A stretch of 64,000 nt of DNA from Sphaerimonospora mesophila NBRC 14179 = JCM 3151. Lineage in GTDB: Bacteria; Actinomycetota; Actinomycetes; Streptosporangiales; Streptosporangiaceae. A program made the position numbers and the translations under genes. Positions 47,327-57,129 of the stretch are shown here, one piece after another. The notes under the pieces were generated by a model. It saw nothing but the letters and a program-made list of their open reading frames with translations. It searched no databases and was not told where the DNA came from. The first letter of the stretch is position 1. Every line of letters starts with the position of its first letter. The stretch spans positions 1-64,000 of the forward strand of contig BCRI01000011.1 of assembly GCA_001552515.1 (NCBI GenBank). Reading direction: 5' to 3'.

Positions 47327-47499
47327 CTGAACTGTAAAACGGGATCTCGGCCGGCACCGGGGCCGTGGAGATCAGCCAGGTCCGAGGGCCGACGGGATCA
47401 CCCGTCGGTGCTCGCGTCCGACGCTTCCCCCACACGGCTCATCGGCCGGGCCGCCTCACCTCCGGCCTGGGAGACCCTCCGCCGAGCCCTATCTGAAGC

Positions 47500-48684
47500 A
47501 TGGAGAGCAAGGTGCCCGAACCACGGCAGTACCCCCGGATCCGGCTGCGCGGCAGCCCGCATGAGCGCGGCCGCCGGTACGGCGAAGCCGCCCGCGACCG
47601 CATCCACCGCAGCAGACGCGGCTACGAGGCCGCGTTCGCGCAGGCGGCGGGATGGCGCTGGGAGCAGGCGGTCGAGGCCGCGGCGCCGCTGGAGGCCGCC
47701 ATCGCCGAGGCGTTCCCGGCCTATGTCGAGGAGATGCACGGCATCGCCGAGGGAGCCCGGCTCGGTTTCGCCGATGTGCTGACGCTGAACGCGCGCACCG
47801 AGGTGCTGTGGGCCGCCACCGCCCGTCAGGCCGCCGCGATGCGTACCGCCCACACGCGCGAGTGCAGCGCCTTCGCGCTCCTGCCCGGCCGTACCGCCGA
47901 TCGCCACACTCTGATCGGGCAGAACTGGGACTGGCTCCTGCAGGGCTTCGACACGGTGGTCACCCTCGAAGTCGAGCAGGACGACGGCCCGAACTACGTC
48001 ACCGTCGTCGAGGCCGGTCTGCTGGCCAAGATGAGCATGAACTCCTCGGGGCTCGCCGTCGCGACCAACGCGCTGGTCACCTCCGAAGATCGTGGCGCCC
48101 CCGGCCTGCCGTACCACGTCGTGCTGCGCGCCCTGGCCGACTGCCACTCCCTGACCGACGCCGTCAACGTGATCCAGCGGCACTGGCGCTCATCCTCGGC
48201 CAACTACCTGCTGGCCCACCGGGACGGCGCCGCGATCAACGTGGAGGCCGCCCCCGGAGATCACAGCAGGGTGTATCCGCAGCTGCCCGTCCGCGGCGGC
48301 CTCGTGCACACGAACCACTTCCTGGCTTTCCTGCGGGACGTCACGGATGTGTCCGTCTACGCGATGCCCGACAGCCTGGTGCGTCTCCAGCGGGTCAGGC
48401 AGGCCATCGCGGAGACCGACGAGCCGGTCACCGTCGACTCCCTGCACCGGGCCCTCGGCGATCACGCCGACCACCCGCACTCGGTCTGCTGCCACCCTGA
48501 CCCGCGGGACGCGCCGGACCGGCGGTGGGCCACCATCGTGTCCGTGATCATGGATCTCGACGACCGGACCATGTGGATCAGCGCCGGCAATCCGTGCGAA
48601 CACCCGCACCGGCCGCTCACCTTCGGCGACCTGCTCGACAAGCCCTCGCCGTTGCGCCCGGCCCCGGCCCCGGCGCCGGGGTGA
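47500..48684 (+). CDS. C45 family peptidase / acyltransferase (IAT-like)
   Basis: 394 residues of the Ntn-hydrolase family C45, named after isopenicillin-N acyltransferase. The family processes itself before a cysteine; the candidate is Cys122 in HTRECSAFALLPGR. Further conserved elements are RIRLRGSPHERGRRYGEAAR, LIGQNWDWLLQG, GLLAKMSMNSSGLAVATNAL and LVHTNHFL (before residue 280). Such enzymes cleave or exchange linear amides. ATG 47500; GTG 47512, with GGAGAG just ahead, is possible. First rightward gene of the catabolic locus, with the shared operator upstream. Confidence 0.9.
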   Translation: MESKVPEPRQYPRIRLRGSPHERGRRYGEAARDRIHRSRRGYEAAFAQAAGWRWEQAVEAAAPLEAAIAEAFPAYVEEMHGIAEGARLGFADVLTLNARTEVLWAATARQAAAMRTAHTRECSAFALLPGRTADRHTLIGQNWDWLLQGFDTVVTLEVEQDDGPNYVTVVEAGLLAKMSMNSSGLAVATNALVTSEDRGAPGLPYHVVLRALADCHSLTDAVNVIQRHWRSSSANYLLAHRDGAAINVEAAPGDHSRVYPQLPVRGGLVHTNHFLAFLRDVTDVSVYAMPDSLVRLQRVRQAIAETDEPVTVDSLHRALGDHADHPHSVCCHPDPRDAPDRRWATIVSVIMDLDDRTMWISAGNPCEHPHRPLTFGDLLDKPSPLRPAPAPAPG

Positions 48685-48738
48685 CGGTCCCGGCGCCGGG
48701 GGATCACGCTGAGGGACGCCCGGCTCAGAACACCGGTC

Positions 48739-50373
48739 TCAGAACACGGGCCGGGCGGACCGGCCCGCCACCCAGCGCCCGGCGATCATCGTCGCGGACG
48801 GCGAGGTCGCCGCGAGCTCGGCGGGACTCAGCTCCCGCAGGTTCGCGGCGAAGTGGACCAGATCGGCGTACCTGCCCGGAACCAGCGAGCCGACGACGCC
48901 GTCCAGGCCCAATGCCTCAGCGGCGAGCAGCGTGTGCATGCGCAGCGCGTCGTCGAAGCCGATCCGTTCATCGGCGCCGATCACGGTTCCCGACTCCGTC
49001 CGCCGTCCCATGGCGGAGGCGATGGTCCGCATGGGCCGGTAGTCCGAGACGAACGAATCGCTGGACAGCACCGTGAGGATCCCCCGGTCCAGCTCCGACC
49101 GCAGCGGCTGCAGGCGGTGCGTACGGTCACCGAGGGTGGACAGCAGCTCATCCCCGCTCTCGGTCAGGAAGTTCGGCTGGTTGACCGGTACGACGCCCAG
49201 ATCGGCGATGCGTCCCAGATGGTCCGGCGTCGGCCCGCCGCAGTGCTCGATGCGGTGCCGGCCGGCGTCGCCCGCCGCGCGACCGGCCTGGACGGCCCGC
49301 AGGGCGTACTCGATGCCCAGGTCGCCCTGGGCGTGGATGCCCACCTGCCAGCCCTGCCCGATCGCGCCGGCCACGAGCTCGCGCAGCTGCTCCGGCTGCC
49401 AGAACAGCTGCCCCCGGGTCAGCGCGTTCTCCGCATAGCCGCCGCTGAACAGGGCCGTGCCGCTGGTGAGCGCGCCGTCGCAGTAGAACTTCATCGCGCC
49501 GATCCGGAACCAGTCGTCCCCAATCCCGCTGGACAGACCCGCCTCGGTCAGCGACGGAAGGTTGCTTGACAGCGGCATGGCGACGACGCGGACCCCGAGC
49601 CGGCCGCGGCGCCAGGCACGCAGGTAGGTGCTCATCTCGCGACGCGTGACCTGTGGATCGCAGACGGTCGTGATGCCGGCCGCCTGATATGCGCGGACGC
49701 CCACCTCCAGCGCGTGGTCGAGGTCGTCCGCGGCGGCGTCGAAATGGAAGTTGGGGCCGTGGCAGCCGATGTCGACGGCCCTGGGGAAGACCAGGTCCAG
49801 CGCCGCGTCGACGCAGTAGCCGCGGGCGCGTCCGGCCTCGTCCCGGTCGAAGTAGCCCCCGGCGGGGTCGGTCTCCGTCGTACGGCCGGCCAGCGCGAGG
49901 GCGACCGAGTTGACCACCGCGCTGTGCCCGGACTTGTGGAAGACGATCACGGGATGGCGCGGGCTCACCGCGTCCAGGTCCGCGGCAGTGGGCAGGCGGC
50001 CCTCCGGATATTTGGCGACGTCCATGCCCGAGCCGCGGACCCAGGTGCCGGGCGGCTGGGCGAGGGTCGCCTCCCCGACCGCGCGGACCAGGTCCGCGAT
50101 GGACCGCACCGCCGGATGACCGGCGTCGACCCCGACCATGGTCTCGCCGGTGGCGAGCAGATGGTTGTGCGGGTCGACGAAGCCCGGCGTCAGGCATCCG
50201 CCGCCCAGGTCGACGATCTCGTACGTCGCACCCGGCAGCGCCGCCCGCACCGCGTCCAGCATGCCGACGGCCGCGATGCGCGAGCCGCGTACGGCCACCG
50301 TGTCCGCGGTCCCGGCGTCCACCCCGGGCGACACGATCTCGGCGCCGGTCAACAGCACCGTCGAACCGTCCAT
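48739..50373 (-). CDS. YtcJ-like amidohydrolase (amidohydrolase-3)
   Basis: 544 residues, TIM-barrel metal hydrolase. TPGFVDPHNHLLATGET gives the first metal His pair, VGIHAQGDLGIEYAL and RIEHCGG the later histidines, and LSSDSFVSDYRPM the catalytic Asp. YtcJ/LAF3-like enzymes hydrolyse N-formyl or other exocyclic amides; the substrate here is unknown. Last gene of the leftward five-gene operon; the ATG overlaps the previous stop (TGATG). A second, distant paralogue is at 55522. Confidence 0.9.
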   Translation of the reverse strand: MDGSTVLLTGAEIVSPGVDAGTADTVAVRGSRIAAVGMLDAVRAALPGATYEIVDLGGGCLTPGFVDPHNHLLATGETMVGVDAGHPAVRSIADLVRAVGEATLAQPPGTWVRGSGMDVAKYPEGRLPTAADLDAVSPRHPVIVFHKSGHSAVVNSVALALAGRTTETDPAGGYFDRDEAGRARGYCVDAALDLVFPRAVDIGCHGPNFHFDAAADDLDHALEVGVRAYQAAGITTVCDPQVTRREMSTYLRAWRRGRLGVRVVAMPLSSNLPSLTEAGLSSGIGDDWFRIGAMKFYCDGALTSGTALFSGGYAENALTRGQLFWQPEQLRELVAGAIGQGWQVGIHAQGDLGIEYALRAVQAGRAAGDAGRHRIEHCGGPTPDHLGRIADLGVVPVNQPNFLTESGDELLSTLGDRTHRLQPLRSELDRGILTVLSSDSFVSDYRPMRTIASAMGRRTESGTVIGADERIGFDDALRMHTLLAAEALGLDGVVGSLVPGRYADLVHFAANLRELSPAELAATSPSATMIAGRWVAGRSARPVF

Positions 50374-51221
50374 CACGCCTTCCCCCGGTCGAGAACGTCG
50401 GCGGCGTCGAGAACGTGGGCGGCCAGCTCGCCCATCGTGGGGAGCCACACCTCACCGAGCTCCTCCGCCGCGTCGAGCAGCCGTGCCGGCAGCTCCACCC
50501 GTGACGGCCGGCCCACGAGCTGAGGGTGGAGCACCATGGTCGTCACACCGCCGAGGGCGTGGATGGCCCGCAGCTCGTCGAGCCAGATCCGGGCGATCTG
50601 GTCGTTGCCCAGGAACTGGCGGTGGTTCGGCGGGCTGTTGGCGAACAGCAGGTGGGGACCGTCGTCGAGGGCCCAGTGGGTCGGCACCTCGACGATCGCG
50701 CCGTGATCGCCGTGCACGACATACGGGTGGAGGGAGTCCATGAAATTGGAGGAGAACGTGCAGCCGATCTCCGCGAGGATGTCGCGGGTGTTCTCCGTGA
50801 CGTCGTACAACGGCGCCCGGTAACCCCGCACCGGCGTCCCGCTCACCTGCTCGAGGGTGTCCTTCACCGAGCGCAGGAGCGCCGCCTCGGCGGGGCGGGA
50901 ACGGTCGGGCAGCGGGTTGTGGTCCGTGCCGTGCATCGCGATCTCATGTCCCTCGGCCACGATCTCGCCGATCGCCGAGGGGAAGGCCACGGCGACGTCG
51001 GAGGGCACGAAGAAGGTCGTACGGACCCCGTGCCCGGCGAGCAGCCCGAGCACGAGGTCCAGGCCCTGGCCGAGGTCGTAGTCGCCCGAGGACAGCACCG
51101 CCGGCCGGGCGGCGTTTCCCGGGTCCTTGGAGGTCCACATCGTGTGGGCGTCCAGGTCGAATGTCAGGCACAGCGCGCTGCGCTGGCCGGCCGGGTACAC
51201 AGGCCGTTTCCGCCGGGTCAT
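50373..51221 (-). CDS. Polysaccharide-deacetylase-family hydrolase
   Basis: 282 residues of the NodB-homology fold: ALCLTFDLDAHTMWTSKDPG (metal Asp), EIAMHGTDHNPL (His-x3-His zinc motif as HGTDH), PVRGYRAPLYDVTENTRDIL, and TTMVLHPQLVGRPSRV (catalytic His). It lacks a signal peptide. It resembles the cytoplasmic PuuE allantoinase / cyclic-imide-hydrolase subgroup rather than chitin deacetylases, fitting a ring-opening or C-N cleaving step. Starts by ATGA overlap with the M20 gene. Confidence 0.85.
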   Translation of the reverse strand: MTRRKRPVYPAGQRSALCLTFDLDAHTMWTSKDPGNAARPAVLSSGDYDLGQGLDLVLGLLAGHGVRTTFFVPSDVAVAFPSAIGEIVAEGHEIAMHGTDHNPLPDRSRPAEAALLRSVKDTLEQVSGTPVRGYRAPLYDVTENTRDILAEIGCTFSSNFMDSLHPYVVHGDHGAIVEVPTHWALDDGPHLLFANSPPNHRQFLGNDQIARIWLDELRAIHALGGVTTMVLHPQLVGRPSRVELPARLLDAAEELGEVWLPTMGELAAHVLDAADVLDRGKA

Positions 51222-52444
51222 GCCTCTCCTGAAAGGTACTGGCGCGCGGAGTCGCACAGGATGTCCACGAGCGCCGCCAGCTCGGCGAGCTCGACGTGCT
51301 CGTCGTCGGTGCCCATCGTGGTCGGGTCGGGCCCGATCACGCAGGCGGGGATGCCGGCCTGACGCCACAGCCGGGCGTCGGTGCAGCCGATCCCCGTGGA
51401 CGGAACGGGCCGGCGGCCGGTGCGCCGGGCGACCGCCTCGGTCACGGCCGTGACGATGTCGGCGTCCGCGTCGGTGCGGTTGGCCCGGCCCTGGCCGAGG
51501 ATCTCGACCCGGCCGCCGACCTCGCGGGCCAGCTCCTCGACGCGGCCGAGAAGCTCCCGCGGGTCGACCTCTGCCGGGACGCGCAGGTCGACGCTCAACC
51601 GGCAGTCGGCCGGGCGCATGTTGACCGCCAGGCCGCCGCGCACGGTGCCCAGGTTGAGCGAGACCTCCCGCACGATGCGGCTCGCGCCCTCTCCCAGCAA
51701 CCGGTCCATCGCCTCGTCATGCCCGGTCGGCGAGCGGTGCGGGCCGGCGAGTCCGCGGTTGACCTCGGCGACGAGATCGGCCACCCGCCGCGCGAACCTG
51801 GCGGCGCGCAGGATCGCGCCCTCTCCGCCGCCGGGGTAGGCGGCGTGCATGCTGTGCCCGGGGACGTGCACCATGAGCCAGAGGAAGCCGCGTTCTGCCA
51901 CCCGTACCAGGCCGAGGGACGACGGTTCCGTGCTGACCAGCGCGTCGCCGAGCAGGTCGGGCCTGCGCTCGAGCAGGCCGCGCGAGCCCATGGGGCCGAA
52001 CGTCTCCTCGTCGCACACCAGCAGCAGCGAAAGCCGTCCGGGCAGGTCGCCCGCGCCGTCCCGCAGCCGGCGGGCGGCCGTGAGGAACGCCGCGACCCCG
52101 CCCTTCATGTCGACCGCCCCCCGCCCGTGCACCCGCGTGCCCACGCGACGGGGCCGCGACGGCGGGCCGGAGGCCGGGAACGTGTCGAGATGCCCGTTCC
52201 ACACCAGATGCCGACCGGGCCCGCCGGCGCCGTCGAGGACGTCCACCACGATGTTGCGGCGCCGCGCGGCCGGCCGGTCCAGCCGGTACGGCAGGCCGGC
52301 GCGGTCGCAGTATCCGGTCACCACCCCGGTGACGTCTCGCACGTCACCGGGGGGGTTGGGACTGGGCGCGCCCAGCAGGTCGAGGACGAGCGCCCCGATC
52401 TCGTCCTGCAGGGCGGCGCCCGCCGCCGTGGCCGTCGACGTCAC
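51218..52444 (-). CDS. M20 family metallohydrolase (ArgE/DapE-like)
   Basis: 408 residues. Zinc ligands are in HLVWNGHLDTFPAS and HGRGAVDMKGGVAAF, CDEETFGPMGSRGLL carries the catalytic Glu pair, and the C-terminal His region is TMGTDDEHVEL. A lid domain interrupts at about 190-310. These enzymes remove N-acyl groups or cleave dipeptides. GTG 52444 overlaps the HpaB-like stop (GTGA). Third gene of the operon; suggests a deacylation step in the pathway. Confidence 0.92.
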   Translation of the reverse strand: MTSTATAAGAALQDEIGALVLDLLGAPSPNPPGDVRDVTGVVTGYCDRAGLPYRLDRPAARRRNIVVDVLDGAGGPGRHLVWNGHLDTFPASGPPSRPRRVGTRVHGRGAVDMKGGVAAFLTAARRLRDGAGDLPGRLSLLLVCDEETFGPMGSRGLLERRPDLLGDALVSTEPSSLGLVRVAERGFLWLMVHVPGHSMHAAYPGGGEGAILRAARFARRVADLVAEVNRGLAGPHRSPTGHDEAMDRLLGEGASRIVREVSLNLGTVRGGLAVNMRPADCRLSVDLRVPAEVDPRELLGRVEELAREVGGRVEILGQGRANRTDADADIVTAVTEAVARRTGRRPVPSTGIGCTDARLWRQAGIPACVIGPDPTTMGTDDEHVELAELAALVDILCDSARQYLSGEA

Positions 52445-53874
52445 CGGTTCGGCCTGATGTCGACGCCCAGGTGGTCGAGGACGAAGTCCCGCCACGGCCT
52501 GCGGTACGGGGAGCCGTAGATCCTGGCCCGCATCGCCGCCGGGGGCGTGGCGTTGACGTTCTCGAAGAGGGCGACGCGCATCGCGTTCGCGCCGCAGGTC
52601 AGGTCCCAGACGAAGTTGAAGACCCGGTTCTTGGCCTCCGCGCTGACGCCGGTGCCGGGCAGGAACTCCTTGAGCATCTCGCCGACCGAGCCGTCGGCGA
52701 AGTGACGCTCGGTGAAGCGGCTGATCAGGCCCTGGCCGGAGATCTCCCGCAGCAGCTGCAGCACCCGCGGGTAGCCCTCGACCGAGTGCAGGCGTCCGGC
52801 CGTGACGAACCGTTCGGAGGGGACGAGGACGCCGTTGGCGGGGGCCGCGGTGTCCTCGGCGGCGAGCACGAAGGCGTGCAGGGCCGTGGCGTAGGCGGTG
52901 ATCTCCGAGATGGCGTCGCGCACCTGGGGGATGTTCTCGGTGCCCAGCACCTCGACGATCACCTGGGCGGTGCCCGAGAGGATCTCGGCCTTGTAGGCCA
53001 GCCGGGCCAGGATGTGCCACAGCGCGAGGGCGCCGAGCTCGTGGTACAGGCCCAGCATCTGCTCGTCCCGGAAGGAGAACAGGTGCTCGCGGGGCACGAA
53101 GACCCGGTCGAACACGAGCAGGGAGTCGGGCTCCTCTCCGCGCACGTCCAGCGGGTGCTGCGCCGTCGTGCCGGGCATGATCACCGGCTCGCGGGCCACC
53201 ATCGTGAGGCCCGGCGCGTTGAGCGGCACGTAGCAGAACAGGTTGGCGTCGGGGTCGGCGCCCGGCGTCAGCAGCGTGACGACGGTCCCGACGTGGGAGT
53301 GGACCGCCCCCGAGGCGCACGGCTTGGCGCCGTACAGGACCAGCCCGTCCTTGCGTTCCTCCACGCAGCGGAGCCGTCCCGGTTTCTGCGCCGTCGGCAC
53401 CGAGCGGTCCGACTGCACGTCGGCGACGATGTCGGAGCTCATCGCGTTGTTGGCCCGGCCCCAGGCGATGAACTCGTCGATGTTGCGTGCCCACTCCGTG
53501 CTGCTGGAGGCGATGCGGTCGGCCACCGAGAGCAGGCCAAGGGCGTTGAACGAGCCGTAGTCCGGCGGCCGCCCGAACACCCCGAAGGTGTGGTAGGTGG
53601 ACAGCCGGGCGAGCTCGCGCCGGGCGATCAGGTCGTCCTTGGTCCGGGGCACCTGCCAGGCGCGGCTGGCGAGCTCTCCGGTCTCCTCGTCCTTGTAGAC
53701 GGCCGCCTTGGCGGTCTCGGGCCGGTGCTGCATGTCGTAGAGCGCCGCGACGGTGTCCACCGCGTCCCGGAACTGCGGGTGCGTGGTGACATCGGTTACG
53801 TGTGAGCCGTCGGCGGCCAGCACGACACGGCCGTCGCGCAGGCTCGCCCGGTACTCGTCACCGGTCTTGAGCAT
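52441..53874 (-). CDS. HpaB-type flavin-dependent monooxygenase
   Basis: 477 residues of the 4-hydroxyphenylacetate 3-hydroxylase large-component family: MLKTGDEYRASLRDGRVVLA, RTYHTFGVFGRPPDY-like segment (STYHTFGVFGRPPDYGSFNA), GAKPCASGAVHSH, PGTTAQHPLD and LVFDRVFVPREHLF. Members use FADH2 supplied by a separate reductase to hydroxylate phenols or pyrrole-2-carboxylate. The reductase gene lies 6 nt upstream. The substrate is undecided; it is probably the ring of the imported compound. Confidence 0.93.
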   Translation of the reverse strand: MLKTGDEYRASLRDGRVVLAADGSHVTDVTTHPQFRDAVDTVAALYDMQHRPETAKAAVYKDEETGELASRAWQVPRTKDDLIARRELARLSTYHTFGVFGRPPDYGSFNALGLLSVADRIASSSTEWARNIDEFIAWGRANNAMSSDIVADVQSDRSVPTAQKPGRLRCVEERKDGLVLYGAKPCASGAVHSHVGTVVTLLTPGADPDANLFCYVPLNAPGLTMVAREPVIMPGTTAQHPLDVRGEEPDSLLVFDRVFVPREHLFSFRDEQMLGLYHELGALALWHILARLAYKAEILSGTAQVIVEVLGTENIPQVRDAISEITAYATALHAFVLAAEDTAAPANGVLVPSERFVTAGRLHSVEGYPRVLQLLREISGQGLISRFTERHFADGSVGEMLKEFLPGTGVSAEAKNRVFNFVWDLTCGANAMRVALFENVNATPPAAMRARIYGSPYRRPWRDFVLDHLGVDIRPNR

Positions 53875-53880
53875 GGATCC

Positions 53881-54468
53881 TCAACTTTCGATGGGGTCGT
53901 CGGGCAGGCGGTAGAAGTCGCGGTCGCAGTACAGGAGCGGTGCGAGGGCCGGGGTCGCCTCGCGTACGGTCTCCACCCTGGCGAAGAGCACGTCGTGGTC
54001 GCCGACGGTCACCAGGTGCGAGACCGCGCAGTCGAAGTGGGCGAGTGCGCCGTGCACCGATGGCGCCGGTGGTACGGCCACGCCGTCGTGCGGGTCCCAG
54101 CGCCGGTCCGGCGCGGGATGCGGCATGCCGGTCTCGCCCAGTCCCTCGGCCTCCGGTGAGAAGAGCTCCAGGAACTTGGGGGCGCCGGGCAGGGCGGCCG
54201 CGCGGGCGACCGGGACCTGGTCGGCCGACAGCACCGAGATGCCCACCCGGCCGTGCAGCCGCGCCGCCTGTATCACCGCCGTGTGCGAGAACAGGCAGAC
54301 CGACACGACCGGCGGGGCGAGGGTCACCGACGTGAAGCTCGATGCGGTGACCCCCCACGGACGGCCGGACACGAACGAGGTGACGACCACGACCGTGGCG
54401 GGGATCCGGCGCAGCACGCTGCGGACGGAGTCGGACAGATCCGTGTCTGCAGTGTGACTGTAGAACAT
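53881..54468 (-). CDS. Flavin reductase (HpaC-like) partner
   Basis: 195 residues of the flavin reductase fold: [80 protein letters not shown]. It provides reduced flavin to the HpaB-type oxygenase encoded next. Its first codons (ATG TTC TAC AGT) lie inside the 30-bp control element at 54458-54487, so an operator or an extremely short leader overlaps the start. First gene of the leftward five-gene operon; divergent from the ureohydrolase gene. Confidence 0.92.
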   Translation of the reverse strand: MFYSHTADTDLSDSVRSVLRRIPATVVVVTSFVSGRPWGVTASSFTSVTLAPPVVSVCLFSHTAVIQAARLHGRVGISVLSADQVPVARAAALPGAPKFLELFSPEAEGLGETGMPHPAPDRRWDPHDGVAVPPAPSVHGALAHFDCAVSHLVTVGDHDVLFARVETVREATPALAPLLYCDRDFYRLPDDPIES

Positions 54469-54487
54469 GCCGTCAGACTACAGATCG
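54458..54487. promoter_or_regulatory. Copy 2 of shared 30-bp control element
   Basis: Contains CTGTAG-N14-CTACAG (perfect 6-bp arms) and overlaps the flavin reductase start. 27 of 30 bases match the complement of 47297-47326. It lies between the divergent flavin reductase and ureohydrolase genes. The size and arms suit a GntR-type or PucR-type regulator. Confidence 0.75.
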
Positions 54488-54572
54488 CGTATCCTGGGTG
54501 CAATGCTTTCCCGGCCACAGCAGTGCGGGCCCATCGGCCGTATGCAGTGCGCACCCGGAACGGAAGGACGGA

Positions 54573-55547
54573 ATGGAAAAGAACCACCCCATCGGGCCGG
54601 TCTCCGGCACCGAGATCCCGCGCTATGCCGGGCCCGCCACCTTCGCCCGCCTGCCCCGCACCGATCAGGTGACGAGGGCGGACATCGCCGTCATCGGCGC
54701 GCCGTTCGACAGCGGCGTCAGCTACCGCCCGGGCGCGCGGTTCGGCCCCTCCCACATCCGCCAGTCCTCCCGGCTCCTGCGGCCGTACAACCCGGCACTG
54801 GAGCGTTTCCCGTTCGGCGCGGTCCAGGTCGCCGACGCCGGCGACATGGTCATCAACCCGTTCGACATCGCGGACGCGGTCGGCCAGATCCAGGAGCAGG
54901 CCGGCGCGCTGACCGGCGCGGGCACCCGCCTGGTGACGCTGGGCGGCGACCACACGATCGCGCTGCCGCTGCTGCGCGACCTGCACCGTCACCACGGCGA
55001 GATCGCGGTGCTGCATTTCGATGCGCACCTGGACACCTGGGACACCTACTTCGGCGCGCCGGTCACCCACGGCACGCCGTTCCGGCGGGCGTCGGAGGAG
55101 GGCCTGCTGGATCCGCAGGGCTGCCTGCACGTCGGCATCCGGGGGCCCGTGTACGACAAGGACGACATCACCGACGACACCCGGCTCGGATTCCAGCAGC
55201 TGACCTGCCGCCGGTTCGCCTACGAGAGGCTCGACACGCTGATCGACGTCATGCTGCGGCGGCTCGGCGATCGCCCGATCTACGTCTCCGTGGACATCGA
55301 CGTGCTGGATCCGGCGCACGCGCCGGGGACCGGTACGCCGGAGGCCGGCGGCCTGTCCAGCCGGGAGCTGCTGGAGCTGCTGCGCGCCCTCGACGGGCGC
55401 AACGTGGTGGGCGCGGACATCGTCGAGGTGGCGCCGGCGTACGACCACGCGGAGATCACCGGAGTCGCGGCCAGCCACGTCGCCTACGAACTGCTGACCG
55501 TGATGGCCGGCGGTGACCACATCAGCGCCGCCGGTCCGGCACGCTGA
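54573..55547 (+). CDS. Ureohydrolase (agmatinase/guanidinobutyrase-like)
   Basis: 324 residues of the arginase/agmatinase family. All manganese motifs are present: [26 protein letters not shown], and [20 protein letters not shown]. The N-terminal [20 protein letters not shown] is typical of agmatinases and guanidino-acid hydrolases. It splits a guanidino compound into amine and urea. The ATG follows GGAAGGACGGA. Its 3' end overlaps the convergent amidohydrolase by 26 bp. In this locus it points to a guanidino group in the substrate. Confidence 0.94.
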   Translation: MEKNHPIGPVSGTEIPRYAGPATFARLPRTDQVTRADIAVIGAPFDSGVSYRPGARFGPSHIRQSSRLLRPYNPALERFPFGAVQVADAGDMVINPFDIADAVGQIQEQAGALTGAGTRLVTLGGDHTIALPLLRDLHRHHGEIAVLHFDAHLDTWDTYFGAPVTHGTPFRRASEEGLLDPQGCLHVGIRGPVYDKDDITDDTRLGFQQLTCRRFAYERLDTLIDVMLRRLGDRPIYVSVDIDVLDPAHAPGTGTPEAGGLSSRELLELLRALDGRNVVGADIVEVAPAYDHAEITGVAASHVAYELLTVMAGGDHISAAGPAR

Positions 55548-57129
55548 CCTCGACGTCGTGGCCGGCGAACACGGGCTCGCCGGCCACGAACGTGGCCGCG
55601 ACCGGCGCCTCAAGCAGGTGTTCGAGCCCCTCCATCCGCCGCGGATCGCGGTCGAGCACGGCGAAGTCCGCCGGGGCGCCCGCCCGGAGCGTCCCGGCCG
55701 GCCCGGACCCGGGGCGCACCGACGCCGACCCCCGCGTGTAGAGATGCAGCGCCTGCGCCGGGGTGAGGCGTTCCCGCTCACCGAGCGGCTCTCCCTCGCG
55801 AGACCGCCGCGTCACGCAGCTCCAGATGCCCTGCCACGGGTCGAGGCCGGCGCACGGGTGGTCCGAGGAGCCGCCCACGGCGATACCGGCCTCGATCAGG
55901 GTCCGGTGCCGGATCAGCCGTTCCATCCGGGCCCTGCCGTACGTGCCCGCGAGCCGCTCCCCGTGCTGACGGATGTACGAGCCGAACGGCACGACCGACC
56001 ACCCCTGACGCCGGATCGCCGGCACCTGGTCGTCGCGGACGACGCTGCCGTGCTCGATCCGCCCGCGCAGGCCCGTCCGCTGCGAGGCGCGCAGCAGCAC
56101 GTCGATCGCCGCGTCGCCGTTGGCGTGCACGCCGAGGAGGAGACCGAGCGAGTCGGCCCGCCGCAGTTCCTCCGCGATGTCGTCGGCCGTGCGCAGCCGC
56201 TGGGGCTCGCCGTACGGCACCGGCTCGCTCAGCAGGCACGTGCCGCCGTTGAGCGCGCCGTCCACGAACGATTTCAGCCCGATCAGGCGCAGCCGGGGGC
56301 CGCCGCGTGTGCGCAGCCGGCGCGCCAGGTCCAGATCGCCGACCGGCGCCAGCACCGAGTAGCGCGGCGACGCGCCCTCGGCCTGGACCCGTTCGAGCAG
56401 CTCCCAGCCGGTTTCGCCGCACAGCGCATCGGTCAGCGCCGTGACGCCGCGGCTCAGGTAGTCGTGCTGGATCCGCCGCAGTGCCGCGAGCCGGTCGGCG
56501 AAACCGGCGATGGCGACCCGGCGCGGATCCCGGGCGAGCGCCGGCTCCATGATGTCGAACATCGCATGCTCGAAGACACGGCCGGTCGCCAGCCCGTCGG
56601 ATCCGGTCTCCACCCAGCCGTTGGCCGGCACCGCCGCGTCGACCACCGCGCCGGCGTCGTCGATGAAGCCCATGCGCGCCAGCCCGGCCGTGTTCGCGTA
56701 GCCCCAGTGGCCGTTCGCGTGCACCACCACCAGGGGGTCGGCCGGGCAGATCCGGTCGAGCAGGTGCCGGTCCACCGCGGTGCCGCCGCACCGTTCCTCC
56801 AGCCAGCCCACGAGTTTGACCCAGCCGTTGCTGCGGCCGGCCCGGTCCACCGCCGCGGCCACCCGCTCCGGCTCCCGCTGATCCGCCGCGGGGAGGCTGA
56901 CGTGGCACGACTCGTCCGCTGCGATCGTCGGGTGGCAGTGCGCGTCCTCCAGGCCGGGCACGACCCAGCGGCGGCCGAGGTCGACGACGTCGGCGCGCGG
57001 CCACGCATCGGACAGCTCGGCGAAGGAGCCGACCGCCGCGACCGTGCCGTCCGCCACGGCGAGCGCGTCAGCGGGGGGACCCGTCCAGTGGGCCTCCGGC
57101 AGGACGGCGCGGGCCCGGAACAGGGTCAC
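55522..57129 (-). CDS. YtcJ-like amidohydrolase (second)
   Basis: 535 residues, amidohydrolase-3 type. [20 protein letters not shown] (first metal pair), [31 protein letters not shown] and [14 protein letters not shown] (later histidines), [18 protein letters not shown] (catalytic Asp). GTG 57129 overlaps the ABC ATPase stop (GTGA), so it is the last gene of the importer operon and presumably acts on the imported compound. Only the fold is shared with the protein at 48739; the two probably act on different intermediates. Confidence 0.9.
   Translation of the reverse strand: MTLFRARAVLPEAHWTGPPADALAVADGTVAAVGSFAELSDAWPRADVVDLGRRWVVPGLEDAHCHPTIAADESCHVSLPAADQREPERVAAAVDRAGRSNGWVKLVGWLEERCGGTAVDRHLLDRICPADPLVVVHANGHWGYANTAGLARMGFIDDAGAVVDAAVPANGWVETGSDGLATGRVFEHAMFDIMEPALARDPRRVAIAGFADRLAALRRIQHDYLSRGVTALTDALCGETGWELLERVQAEGASPRYSVLAPVGDLDLARRLRTRGGPRLRLIGLKSFVDGALNGGTCLLSEPVPYGEPQRLRTADDIAEELRRADSLGLLLGVHANGDAAIDVLLRASQRTGLRGRIEHGSVVRDDQVPAIRRQGWSVVPFGSYIRQHGERLAGTYGRARMERLIRHRTLIEAGIAVGGSSDHPCAGLDPWQGIWSCVTRRSREGEPLGERERLTPAQALHLYTRGSASVRPGSGPAGTLRAGAPADFAVLDRDPRRMEGLEHLLEAPVAATFVAGEPVFAGHDVEVSVPDRRR

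Larger units (their letters stand above)
47161..47499. other. Intergenic region with PadR operator and duplicated promoter
   Basis: Divergent gap between the PadR operon and the C45 gene. The left part holds the PadR operator and promoter, and the middle holds the copied flavin-reductase promoter (47297-47326). Besides these there is only TACAG-CTGAA-CTGTA at 47322-47336. Confidence 0.55.

Noticed and set aside
50373-51221. Secreted peptidoglycan or chitin deacetylase
   Set aside because: No signal peptide, and it sits inside a cytoplasmic catabolic operon.
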